NCBI GenBank assembly: GCA_050699035.1
Contig: JBOHDE010000074.1
Coordinates: forward strand, 1-16,659
Origin: WHTB01 sp050699035
Lineage (GTDB): Bacteria; Actinomycetota; Actinomycetes; Propionibacteriales; Nocardioidaceae
Direction of reading: 5' to 3'
DNA length: 16,659 bases
This document shows, piece after piece, positions 1 through 8,029 of this stretch. The translations under genes were made by a program, and so were the position numbers. Below the pieces are notes generated by a model, which saw only the letters and a program-made list of their open reading frames with translations, was not told where the DNA came from and ran no database searches. Every line of letters begins with the position of its first letter. Position 1 is the stretch's first letter.

Positions 1-437
1 TGACGGACCCACCAGGTGGCGTACGTCGAGAACTTGAAACCCTTGGCGTAGTCGAACTTCTCGACCGCCCGGATCAGGCCGGTGTTGCCCTCCTGGACCA
101 GGTCGAGCAGCGGCATCTGAGACCGGCCGTACTTGCGCGCGATCGACACCACCAGCCGCAGGTTGGCGGTCAGGAAGCGCTCCTGCGCCTGCCGGCCCTG
201 CTCGGCCAGCCATTCCAGCTCATCCTGTGTCGCATATTTCGGCGCGCCGCCCTTGCGGCGCCCGATCCGGCCCTCGGCGAGCAGCTGCTCGGCGAACAGG
301 CCGGCTTCGATCGTCTTGGACAGCTCGACTTCGGTGGCCGCGTCGAGCAGCGGCGTACGGGCAATCTCGTCGAGATACAGACCGACGCTGTCGCGGCCGT
401 CACTCGAGTCAAGCCCATGGGTCGCACGATTCGCCAC
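1..437 (-). CDS. Group 2 RNA polymerase sigma-70 factor (SigB/HrdD-like), 3' part outside window
   Basis: Directs core RNA polymerase to promoters. The 145 visible residues contain sigma region 1.2 (GLYLDEIARTPLLDAATEVE, about 19-38), a short non-conserved spacer, then region 2 (ANLRLVVSIARKYGR, LLDLVQEGNTGLIRAVEKFDY, FKFSTYATWWVR, about 91-145). The window edge cuts it inside region 2.3/2.4, so regions 3 and 4 are not seen. It has no region 1.1, unlike the second sigma gene at 9689, which points to a group 2 (non-essential, stress or stationary phase) factor. I chose the GTG at 437 because GAAGGGAG (443-450) sits 5 nt upstream; a GTG at 443 overlaps that site. A GGAAT-N18-GTT promoter lies just upstream. 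Family is certain; the exact orthologue (sigB, hrdA or hrdD) is not. Confidence 0.93.
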   Translation of the reverse strand, partial: MANRATHGLDSSDGRDSVGLYLDEIARTPLLDAATEVELSKTIEAGLFAEQLLAEGRIGRRKGGAPKYATQDELEWLAEQGRQAQERFLTANLRLVVSIARKYGRSQMPLLDLVQEGNTGLIRAVEKFDYAKGFKFSTYATWWVR

Positions 438-476
438 GGACACTCCCTTCAACCTGGAATCCGCCATCACCGGAAC

Positions 477-502
477 AACGTCGGAACCGGTCGGGGAATT
501 CC
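477..502 (-). promoter_or_regulatory. SigR/SigH-type promoter of the sigma gene
   Basis: Read on the minus strand, GGAAT (498-502) and GTT (477-479) are separated by exactly 18 nt. This equals the published consensus for the thiol-oxidative-stress ECF sigma factors SigR (Streptomyces) and SigH (mycobacteria, corynebacteria). The predicted start of transcription is about 10 nt further on, giving a leader of roughly 30 nt that contains the GAAGGGAG ribosome binding site. The position and strand fit the sigma gene starting at 437. The match is seen; which sigma factor uses it is inferred. Confidence 0.6.
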
Positions 503-566
503 ACCTTCGCCTTGTATCCAGGCAGACGAGCAGGTACACAGAAAAGTTGCACCTCTCAGGGACTTC

Positions 567-2723
567 TCAGGAACCTTTCGGGCTGGTCTCATGCGCCGCC
601 CCGGCGGTATCCACGACCCAGGCGTACGAGAAGGCGCGCTCCCGCCACGCGTCGTAGCGCCCGCTTCGCCCTCCGTGGCCGGCCTCCATCTCGGTCTTGA
701 GCAGCACCGGGGCGTCCCCGGTTGCCGTCGCCCGCAGCCGGGCCACCCACTTGGCCGGCTCGACGTACAGCACCCGGGTGTCGTTCAGGCTGGTGATCGC
801 GAGGATCGCCGGGTAGTCCTTCGCCTCGACGTTCTCGTACGGCGAGTAGCTCTTCATGTACGCGTACACGTCGGGGTCGTGCAGCGGGTCGCCCCACTCC
901 TCCCACTCGACCACGGTCAGCGGTAGCGAAGGATCGAGGATGCTGGTCAGCGCGTCCACGAACGGCACCTCGGCGAGGATGCCGGTGAACGCCTCCGGCG
1001 CCAGGTTGGCGACCGCGCCCACCAGCAGACCGCCGGCGCTGCCGCCGTGCGCGACCAGGTGCTCGGGTGCCGTCCAGCCGGACTCCGTCAGGTGCCGGGC
1101 GCACGCGACGAAGTCGGTGAACGTGTTCTTCTTCTGCAGCACCTTGCCCTCGTCGTACCACCGTCGGCCCATCTCACCGCCGCCCCGCACATGGGCGATC
1201 GCGACGACGACCCCGCGGTCGAGCAGCGACAGCCGCGGGATCCCGAACCCCGGGTCCATCGACATCTCGTACGACCCGTATCCGTAGATGAGTGCGGGGT
1301 TGCGGCCGTCGCGCGGCGTGCCCTTGCGGCAGACGATCGAGATCGGCACCTCGGTGCCGTCGGGCGCGGTGGCCCACTCGCGGTACTGCTCGTAGTCGTC
1401 CGGGTCGTAGCCGCCGAGCACCGGCGTCTGCTTGCGCAGCGTGCGCTCCCGGGTGCGTGCGTCGAAGTCGTAGACGGACGCCGGGGTCACCATCGACGTG
1501 TAGCCGAGGCGGATCGTCGGCTGCTCGAAGTCGGGGTTGCCTCCGGTGCCGACGGTGTAGATCGGCTCGTCGAACTCGATCGGGTATGACTCGCCGTAGC
1601 CATCGGCGGACAGCGGCAGGACGCGCACCTCGGTCCGGCCGTTGCGACGTTGCGACACCACGAGATGGGTGCGGAACGCCTCGACGTCTTCCAGCCTGGT
1701 GCCGGGGGAGTGCGGGATGACCGGCGTCCACCGCACGGGCGCCGCGTCGTCCACGGGTGCCTCGGCGAGCTCGAAGTCGAGGGCATTCTCGTTGTGCAGA
1801 ACGAGAAACCGGTCCTCGCCCTGGATCACCGCATGCTCGAGGTGGTACTCCACCCCCTGGCGCCGCGGCGCCACGACCCGTGGCTCGCCGGTCGGGTCGT
1901 CGGCGTCGAGCACGCGGTACTCGGTCGTCGTCTTGGAGCCGCTGACGAGGAACAGGAACCGGTCCGAACGGGTGCGGCCGGCGCTGAGCCAGTAACGCTC
2001 GTCGGTCTCCTCGAAGACCACCACGTCGTCGGTCGCGGGGGTGCCGAGCGCGTGCCGCCACACCCGGTGCGGGCGCCACGCGTCGTCGACGGTCGTGTAG
2101 AACAGCGTGCTGCCCGCGAGGTCCCAGGTGGCACTGCCCAGCGTGCCCTCGACCACGTCGGGGAGGAGCTGCCCGGTGCGCAGGTCCTTGACCTGAAGGG
2201 TGTAACGCTCGTCGCCGACGAAGTCGGTGGAGAACGCCAGCAGGGTGCCGTCGATGCTGGCCGAGAACGCGCCGAGGGAGAAGAACTCCTTGCCGTCGGC
2301 GAGTGCGTTGCCGTCGAGCAGCACCTCCTCGCCGGGTACGTCGACACCGGCCTCGAGCGTCGGCGGGGTCCAGTCACCAGCGGTGGCAGCCGTCCGGCAG
2401 TGCAGCGAGTACTGCTGGCCCTCGACCGTGCGCGAGTAGTACCACCACTCGCCGACCCGCGTCGGGACCGAGAGGTCGGTCTCCTGGGTGCGGGTCTTGA
2501 TCTCGGTGAAGATCTGCTCCTGCAGCTGTTCGAGATGCCCGGTCTGTTGCTTGGTGAAGGCGTTCTCAGCCTCCAGGTAGGCGACCGTCTCGGCGTCGGC
2601 CTTGTCCCGCAGCCACTCGTACGGGTCGACGAACGTGTCACCGTGGTGGACGCGCTCCTGCGGCACCTCTTTGGCGACCGGTGGAGCAAGGCGGGCCGAC
2701 GTGGCGACGGGGGCATCAGTCAT
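567..2723 (-). CDS. ptrB: Oligopeptidase B-like serine peptidase (S9A prolyl oligopeptidase family)
   Basis: Cytosolic serine peptidase that cleaves short peptides, classically after Arg or Lys in oligopeptidase B. At 718 aa it is close to E. coli PtrB (686). The N-terminal part begins with the family's VDPYEWLRD motif (32-40) and continues into the beta-propeller region (about 80-420). The alpha/beta-hydrolase domain follows (YGYGSYEMSMDPGF, 480-493; RGGGEMGRRWYDEGK, 513-527). The catalytic triad reads as Ser562 in GGSAGG, Asp648 in SLNDTRV and His683 in AGHGG. The S1 acidic residues that define oligopeptidase B specificity were not verified, so a related S9 subgroup remains possible. It starts 37 nt after the TSUP gene on the same strand and may be cotranscribed with it, although a -10-like TAGCGT 6 nt before the ATG suggests its own leaderless start. 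There is no clear Shine-Dalgarno. Confidence 0.93.
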   Translation of the reverse strand: MTDAPVATSARLAPPVAKEVPQERVHHGDTFVDPYEWLRDKADAETVAYLEAENAFTKQQTGHLEQLQEQIFTEIKTRTQETDLSVPTRVGEWWYYSRTVEGQQYSLHCRTAATAGDWTPPTLEAGVDVPGEEVLLDGNALADGKEFFSLGAFSASIDGTLLAFSTDFVGDERYTLQVKDLRTGQLLPDVVEGTLGSATWDLAGSTLFYTTVDDAWRPHRVWRHALGTPATDDVVVFEETDERYWLSAGRTRSDRFLFLVSGSKTTTEYRVLDADDPTGEPRVVAPRRQGVEYHLEHAVIQGEDRFLVLHNENALDFELAEAPVDDAAPVRWTPVIPHSPGTRLEDVEAFRTHLVVSQRRNGRTEVRVLPLSADGYGESYPIEFDEPIYTVGTGGNPDFEQPTIRLGYTSMVTPASVYDFDARTRERTLRKQTPVLGGYDPDDYEQYREWATAPDGTEVPISIVCRKGTPRDGRNPALIYGYGSYEMSMDPGFGIPRLSLLDRGVVVAIAHVRGGGEMGRRWYDEGKVLQKKNTFTDFVACARHLTESGWTAPEHLVAHGGSAGGLLVGAVANLAPEAFTGILAEVPFVDALTSILDPSLPLTVVEWEEWGDPLHDPDVYAYMKSYSPYENVEAKDYPAILAITSLNDTRVLYVEPAKWVARLRATATGDAPVLLKTEMEAGHGGRSGRYDAWRERAFSYAWVVDTAGAAHETSPKGS

Positions 2724-2729
2724 GCGGAG

Positions 2730-2735
2730 ACGCTA
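2730..2735 (-). promoter_or_regulatory. Possible -10 element for a leaderless ptrB transcript
   Basis: TAGCGT on the minus strand fits the actinobacterial -10 pattern TANNNT and ends 6 nt before the ptrB ATG, which has no recognisable ribosome binding site. No good -35 is visible, so this is a weak call. Confidence 0.3.
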
Positions 2736-2760
2736 TCTCGCGGCGGCAACCGAACTCTGC

Positions 2761-3507
2761 TCAGGTGGCCGACAGCCACAGCTGCACGGCCAGCCCGAGA
2801 CCGGCCAGCGCGATGACGACGCGCAACGGCTCGGCCGGCAGCCGCCGGTGGACGGCGGGGCCCAGCAGGCTGCCGGCCAGCGCGCCCACCGCGACCGTGA
2901 GCGCCGCCGGCCAGTCGACCGGCGCGAACAGGGCGTACGTCACCGTGGCGATGCTGTTGGCCGCCCCGAGGACGATGTTCTTGACCGCGTTGCTGACGGC
3001 CAACGGCTCGACCGTCGTGGCACAGAGCACGGCGAGCATGAGGACGCCTGCGGCCGCGCCGAAGTAGCCGCCGTACACCGCGACCAGGGGGAGGGAGACC
3101 AGCAGGACCGGTCGGCGGTGGTGCCGAAGCCGGTGGATCCGCTGCACCTGGTTGCTGAACAGCAGCAGCAGCGAGCCGAGCGCGATCAGCCAGGGAACGA
3201 CCAGCTCGAACGACTCGGCCGGGCTGAGCAGCAACACGGCGGCGCCCACCGTACCGCCGAGGGCGGCCAACGCGCTCAGCTGGGCGAGCCGCCGGCCCTG
3301 CCCGGTGAGCTCGGGTCGCGAGCCGACCGCCGCACCGACGGCAATGGAGACCAGCGCAACGGTGTTGGTGACGTTGGCGGCGACCGGCGGGAGGCCGACC
3401 GCGAGCAGGGCGGGGTAGGAGATCAGTGACGCGAGTCCGGCGGTCGACCCGATCAGACCGCCGCCGAGCCCGGCCAGCAGCAAGAACGCGGCGGTCGAGA
3501 GGTCCAA
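2761..3507 (-). CDS. TSUP-family membrane permease (TauE/SafE, DUF81)
   Basis: Integral membrane protein of 248 aa, the usual size for the sulfite exporter TauE/SafE family, whose members move sulfite, sulfonates or related organic anions. Almost the whole chain is hydrophobic, with about seven or eight membrane segments. The family's internal duplication is visible: GGGLIGSTAG followed by ANVTNTVAL (15-24, 44-52), and YGGYFGAAAG followed by VSNAVKNIVLGAANS (145-154, 171-185). I chose the TTG at 3507 because GAGGGGA lies 6 nt upstream and it starts directly before the first membrane segment; the open frame upstream is only the antisense of dinB. It lies 38 nt after dinB and 37 nt before ptrB on the same strand. 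The substrate cannot be read from the sequence. Confidence 0.88.
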   Translation of the reverse strand: MDLSTAAFLLLAGLGGGLIGSTAGLASLISYPALLAVGLPPVAANVTNTVALVSIAVGAAVGSRPELTGQGRRLAQLSALAALGGTVGAAVLLLSPAESFELVVPWLIALGSLLLLFSNQVQRIHRLRHHRRPVLLVSLPLVAVYGGYFGAAAGVLMLAVLCATTVEPLAVSNAVKNIVLGAANSIATVTYALFAPVDWPAALTVAVGALAGSLLGPAVHRRLPAEPLRVVIALAGLGLAVQLWLSAT

Positions 3508-3545
3508 GCCTGTCCCCTCACCGCGTGGCGTCGTCTCCGCGGAGT

Positions 3546-4880
<1,335 letters not shown>

Positions 4881-4971
4881 GCGGCCATTGTGGCGCCCGG
4901 CACCGACTAACAGCGGGTCGAGACCGGACGGCCCGGTTTTCGTCCACAGGGGCAGCTCCGGAGGCTGTTCT

Positions 4972-4984
4972 CCACAGCCTGTGG
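4972..4984. repeat. CCACAG-C-CTGTGG dyad in the dinB/DUF4192 divergent region
   Basis: A perfect 13-bp palindrome with a single central base, in the 148-nt region between the divergent starts at 4880 and 5029. Two words differing at one of nine positions from the actinobacterial DnaA box TTGTCCACA overlap or flank it: TCGTCCACA (4940-4948) and TTCTCCACA (4968-4976). It could be an operator for one or both genes. I see no clear -10/-35 pair here for either direction. Confidence 0.35.
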
Positions 4985-5028
4985 CCGGCCGCTGTTGCGA
5001 TCCGGCCGGGGGCAGCAGGCTCGCCGGC

Positions 5029-6072
5029 ATGAGCAAGCAGAAGCGACGTCCCCGCCCGACCGATCCGCCGGTCCTCAAGGCCCGTGACCCAGGCGACCTG
5101 CTGGCGGTGGTGCCGTACCAGCTCGGTTTCCACCCGGCCGACAGCTTGGTGGTGGTCGCCGTCGGTGCACCCCGTCGGCGGCTCGGGTTCACCCTGCGGG
5201 TCGACCTGCCACCTCCCGAGTACGTCGCGGTCGCGGAGCAGCAGGTGGTCGAGGCACTGGAGCGCAACGACGTCCACACCGTGGTGCTGGTCGCGTACTC
5301 CGCCGAGCCGGCCGCGGCCCAGCCGTTGGTCGACCGGGTCCTCGGGCAGCTCGACGCGGCCGGCATCGAGGTGCTGGAGGCGCTGCGGGCCGACGGTCGC
5401 CGCTGGTTCTCGTACCGCTGCCAGGAGTCGTGCTGCCCCGTCGAGGGCACGCCATACGACAACGGGTGCCATCCGTTGACCGCGACCGCGGTCGCGGAGG
5501 GTGCGGTCGCCCTGCCCGACCGGGCCACCCTGGAGCGCCGGGTCGCCCCGGCCGGTGGCGCCGCCGCGGAGGCGGTGCGGCAGTCCGTCACGCGTGTCGA
5601 GCTCGACCTTGCCGACCCGCTGGCGGACCCGGCCGGTCGGGCGATGCTGGTCCGTCGGCTGGAGCGTCGGATGCGCGAGTTCGTCGACGCGTACGTTGCG
5701 GAGCCGCGGCAGCTCACCGACGACGACGTCGCCAACGCCTGTGTCTGGGCCGGCCTGGTCACGGTCCGCGACGCCGCCTGGACGGCGATGAGCAAGGACT
5801 CCGCCGCCGTCCACGGCGAGCTGTGGCAGCAGGTGCTGCGGCTCGCGGTTCAGCGGTACGTCGCACCGGTCGCGTCGCTGGCTGCCTTCGCCGCGTGGCT
5901 GTCCGGCAACGGCGCGCTGGCCATCTGTGCCGTCGAGCGGGCGTTGGCGGCCGACCCCGACTATTCGATGGCGCTGCTCGTCGACGGCCTGTTGCGGCAG
6001 GCCGTACCCCCGGCGCTGTGGCAGGGGGTGGCGCAGGACACGGCAGGCAGTTCCGCCGAAGAGGTTTCCTGA
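5029..6072 (+). CDS. DUF4192 domain-containing protein
   Basis: A 347-aa protein of a family found in actinobacteria and without an established function. The N-terminal half (about 13-120) has the family's opening LKARDPGDLLAVVPYQLGFHP and a beta-strand-rich alternating pattern. The signature follows as WFSYRCQESCCP (126-137) and GTPYDNGCHP (140-149), giving four clustered cysteines (131, 135, 136, 147) that could bind a metal. The C-terminal third is helical, and LWQQVLRLAVQRY and NGALAICAVERALAADP suggest TPR-like helices. The ATG at 5029 is used because the conserved region begins shortly after it; the ribosome binding site is weak. It is cytosolic by composition (no signal or membrane segments). 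The GCS2 gene starts 58 nt downstream, so the two are probably cotranscribed. Confidence 0.88.
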   Translation: MSKQKRRPRPTDPPVLKARDPGDLLAVVPYQLGFHPADSLVVVAVGAPRRRLGFTLRVDLPPPEYVAVAEQQVVEALERNDVHTVVLVAYSAEPAAAQPLVDRVLGQLDAAGIEVLEALRADGRRWFSYRCQESCCPVEGTPYDNGCHPLTATAVAEGAVALPDRATLERRVAPAGGAAAEAVRQSVTRVELDLADPLADPAGRAMLVRRLERRMREFVDAYVAEPRQLTDDDVANACVWAGLVTVRDAAWTAMSKDSAAVHGELWQQVLRLAVQRYVAPVASLAAFAAWLSGNGALAICAVERALAADPDYSMALLVDGLLRQAVPPALWQGVAQDTAGSSAEEVS

Positions 6073-6130
6073 ACGGCCCAGTGCGGGCAGTGTGTTGCCA
6101 GGACACCCGCCTGGACCGAGGAGGCGCGCC

Positions 6131-7609
6131 ATGGGCCAAGAGGTGGAGCAGCGCGAGTTCAGCCGGGCGGACCGGACCCGCTACCGGGCCAAGGTGCGCC
6201 GTTGCCTCGACGTGTTCGCCCGGATGCTCCGTGAGTCACGGTTCGACTCCGACCGTCCGATGGCGGGCCTCGAGATCGAGTTCAACATCGTCGACGATGC
6301 GGGCGACCCGTCGATGAAGAACGTCGAGGCGCTCGAGCGCATCGCCGACCCCGACTTCCAGACCGAGCTCGGCCAGTTCAACCTCGAGATCAACGTGCCG
6401 CCGAGACGGCTGCCCGACCGCGGGATCGAGGCGTTCGAGCGGGATGTGCGGGCGAGCCTCAACAACGCCGAGGCGAGGGCCAACGAAGTCGGCGCGCACA
6501 TGCTGATGATCGGTGTCCTGCCGACGCTGCAGACCGGGCACATGACGGCGGACACGCTGTCTGCCAACCCGCGCTACGCGCTGCTGAGCGAGCAGATCCT
6601 GGCCGCGCGCGGCGAGGACATCCGGATCGCGATCGACGGTGTGGAGCGGCTGGCAGCGACAGCCGACACCATCGTGCCGGAGGCCGCGTGCACGTCGACC
6701 CAGCTGCACCTGCAGGTGAGCCCCGACGAGTTCCCGGCGTACTGGAACGCCTCCCAGTCCATTGCCGGCGTGCAGATCGCGATCGCCGCCAACTCACCGT
6801 TCTTGTTCGGCAAGGAGCTGTGGCGGGAGACCCGGATCGCGTTGTTCGAGCAGGCGACCGACACCCGCAGCGAGGAGCTGAAGAGCCAGGGCGTGCGGCC
6901 GCGGGTGTGGTTCGGCGAGCGCTGGATCAACTCGATCTTCGACCTGTTCGAGGAGAACGTCCGCTACTTCCCGGCGTTGCTTCCGATCGTCGACGACGAG
7001 GACCCGGTCGAGGTGCTCGACCGTGGCGACACGCCTCAGCTGGGCGAGCTGCGGCTGCACAACGGCACGGTCTACCGCTGGAACCGGCCGGTCTACGACG
7101 TGGTGCGTGAAACGCCCCACCTGCGGGTCGAGAACCGCGTGCTCCCGGCCGGGCCCACGGTCGTCGACATGCTGGCAAACGCCGCCCTGTACTTCGGGCT
7201 GGTGCGCTATCTGGTCGACCAGCAGCGCCCGCTGTGGAGCCAGATGTCGTTCAGCGCCGCCGAGGAGAACTTCCACACCGGTGCTCGGCACGGGATCGAG
7301 GCGCAGGTGTACTGGCCCGGCCTCGGCGCGGTGCCGGCCGCCGAGCTGGTGCTGCGCCGACTGTTGCCGATGGCCGACGAGGGGCTGCAGTCGTGGGGCG
7401 TCAGCCAGTTCGAGCGGGACCGGTTGCTCGGTGTGATCGAGCAGCGCTGCCTCACCGGGCGCAACGGCGCGACCTGGCTGGCCGAAGTGTTCCACTCGAT
7501 CTACGACCGCGGTCAGCGTGACCGCTTCGACGCGATGCGGGCCGTCGTCCAGCGGTACCGCGAGCACATGCACACCAACGAGCCCGTGCACACCTGGCCG
7601 ACCGACTGA
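6131..7609 (+). CDS. GCS2-family carboxylate-amine ligase (glutamate-cysteine ligase-like)
   Basis: ATP-dependent ligase of the GCS2 superfamily, which joins the gamma-carboxyl of glutamate to an amine; family members include EgtA of ergothioneine synthesis and YbdK. The 492-aa chain contains the first metal/substrate segment GLEIEFNIVD (46-55), ELGQFNLEINVPP (79-91), STQLHLQV with His193, and the C-terminal LRVENRVLPAGPT (331-343) with Arg/Glu residues typical of the active site. The start is secure: GAGGAGG (6118-6124) lies 6 nt before the ATG. It follows the DUF4192 gene by 58 nt. It is longer than the roughly 430 aa usual for EgtA, and no ergothioneine genes are nearby, so the real acceptor may not be cysteine. 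It is convergent with the hypothetical gene at 8030, across the repeat-rich spacer. Confidence 0.85.
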   Translation: MGQEVEQREFSRADRTRYRAKVRRCLDVFARMLRESRFDSDRPMAGLEIEFNIVDDAGDPSMKNVEALERIADPDFQTELGQFNLEINVPPRRLPDRGIEAFERDVRASLNNAEARANEVGAHMLMIGVLPTLQTGHMTADTLSANPRYALLSEQILAARGEDIRIAIDGVERLAATADTIVPEAACTSTQLHLQVSPDEFPAYWNASQSIAGVQIAIAANSPFLFGKELWRETRIALFEQATDTRSEELKSQGVRPRVWFGERWINSIFDLFEENVRYFPALLPIVDDEDPVEVLDRGDTPQLGELRLHNGTVYRWNRPVYDVVRETPHLRVENRVLPAGPTVVDMLANAALYFGLVRYLVDQQRPLWSQMSFSAAEENFHTGARHGIEAQVYWPGLGAVPAAELVLRRLLPMADEGLQSWGVSQFERDRLLGVIEQRCLTGRNGATWLAEVFHSIYDRGQRDRFDAMRAVVQRYREHMHTNEPVHTWPTD

Positions 7610-7668
7610 CCCACCTCCTGGGAAGAAATGAGCCCGGCGATCGCCGTTGGGCCCCCGAACATTTGCGC

Positions 7669-7688
7669 CGAGGTTGCGCGTATGTCGG
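7669..7688 (+). repeat. 20-bp exact direct repeat, copy 1
   Basis: CGAGGTTGCGCGTATGTCGG, identical to 7971-7990, which lies 302 nt downstream in the same orientation. It overlaps the left terminal repeat of the putative element. Confidence 0.85.
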
Positions 7689-7708
7689 GTTGGGCGTGCT
7701 GCTCGCGA

Positions 7709-7765
7709 CGAAGTGAACGGAATTGCTGTCTGCAGTCGCTGGTGGCGACAGTTTCGTTCACTTCG
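7709..7765. repeat. Nested inverted repeat with 11-bp perfect arms
   Basis: CGAAGTGAACG (7709-7719) pairs perfectly with CGTTCACTTCG (7755-7765). The similarity continues inward with interruptions (AA and TG matches), and CTGTC (7726-7730) can pair with GACAG (7747-7751), while GTCGC/GCGAC (7735-7739, 7745-7749) offers a competing inner hairpin. As RNA or single-stranded DNA this would form a long imperfect stem. No run of T follows, so a simple intrinsic terminator is unlikely. Confidence 0.7.
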
Positions 7766-7846
7766 CGCCAGCGACATCAGCGCGGCCGGCGAGCGCGTGC
7801 GCGACATGGACGATCTCGGGGTCGTCGCCGCCTGCTCGGGCCCGAT

Positions 7847-7864
7847 TTCGTTCAGCTGAACGAA
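7847..7864. repeat. Perfect 18-bp palindrome
   Basis: TTCGTTCAGCTGAACGAA is its own reverse complement. Its half TTCGTTCA also occurs in the right arm of the upstream inverted repeat (from 7754), so a common unit TTCGTTCA(C/G) recurs in this spacer. The size and symmetry suit a dimeric regulator site, but the site lies between two gene ends rather than before a gene. Confidence 0.75.
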
Positions 7865-7970
7865 GGCGACCCACTGGTGGGCTAACCGCACCAAGGGATG
7901 TCGACGTCGCCGATCCGCACCCCGACAGTTCCCCGGACACGGGTGCGGCGCCAGCCCTGCATACTCGCGT

Positions 7971-8011
7971 CGAGGTTGCGCGTATGTCGGACGTGCATAA
8001 GTGCAACCTCG
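7971..8011. terminator. Long hairpin between convergent genes, possible bidirectional terminator
   Basis: CGAGGTTGC (7971-7979) pairs with GCAACCTCG (8003-8011), and the stem can extend inward through TATG/CATA with one mismatch and a G-T pair. The left arm is the second exact copy of the 20-bp repeat (7971-7990). It sits 19 nt beyond the stop of the minus-strand gene at 8030 and downstream of the GCS2 gene, which would suit a shared terminator. It lacks a T tract, so the role is uncertain. Confidence 0.4.
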
Positions 8012-8014
8012 GCG
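7996..8014 (-). repeat. Right terminal inverted repeat (variant copy)
   Basis: Its reverse complement CGCCGAGGTTGCACTTATG matches the left end at 7666-7684 with two substitutions. The first 12 bases are identical. Confidence 0.7.
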
Positions 8015-8029
8015 GGAGTGGGGTGGTGC

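Larger units (their letters stand above)
7666..8014. mobile_element. Possible MITE-like non-coding element with 19-bp terminal inverted repeats
   Basis: This fills most of the 420-nt gene-free gap 7610-8029. The left end CGCCGAGGTTGCGCGTATG (7666-7684) and the reverse complement of the right end, CGCCGAGGTTGCACTTATG (7996-8014), agree at 17 of 19 positions. Inside are an 11-bp-arm inverted repeat, an 18-bp perfect palindrome and a second exact copy of the left-end sequence. No credible protein is encoded. No target-site duplication is apparent at the edges. The alternative is an unrelated cluster of regulatory or terminator dyads between two convergent genes. Confidence 0.35.

Noticed and set aside
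1650..2816. 388-residue open frame on the plus strand
   Set aside because: Antisense to ptrB, no recognisable domain, and composition typical of a GC-rich shadow frame.
4940..4984. Replication origin suggested by DnaA-box-like words
   Set aside because: Only two imperfect words, no AT-rich unwinding region and no dnaA, dnaN or rpmH nearby.
4881..5028. LexA/SOS box upstream of dinB
   Set aside because: No site resembling the actinobacterial SOS box CGAAC-N4-GTTCG is present in the divergent region.
4881..5795. Upstream extension of the dinB frame
   Set aside because: It is antisense to the DUF4192 gene and low in complexity (Ser/Arg/Thr-rich); conserved Pol IV sequence begins at the ATG at 4880.
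7628..7885. 85-residue plus-strand frame in the repeat-rich spacer
   Set aside because: It runs through the palindromes, has no ribosome binding site and reads as Arg/Ser/Cys-rich noise.
7610..8029. CRISPR array
   Set aside because: The repeats are too few, not evenly spaced, and in mixed orientation; no cas genes are present.
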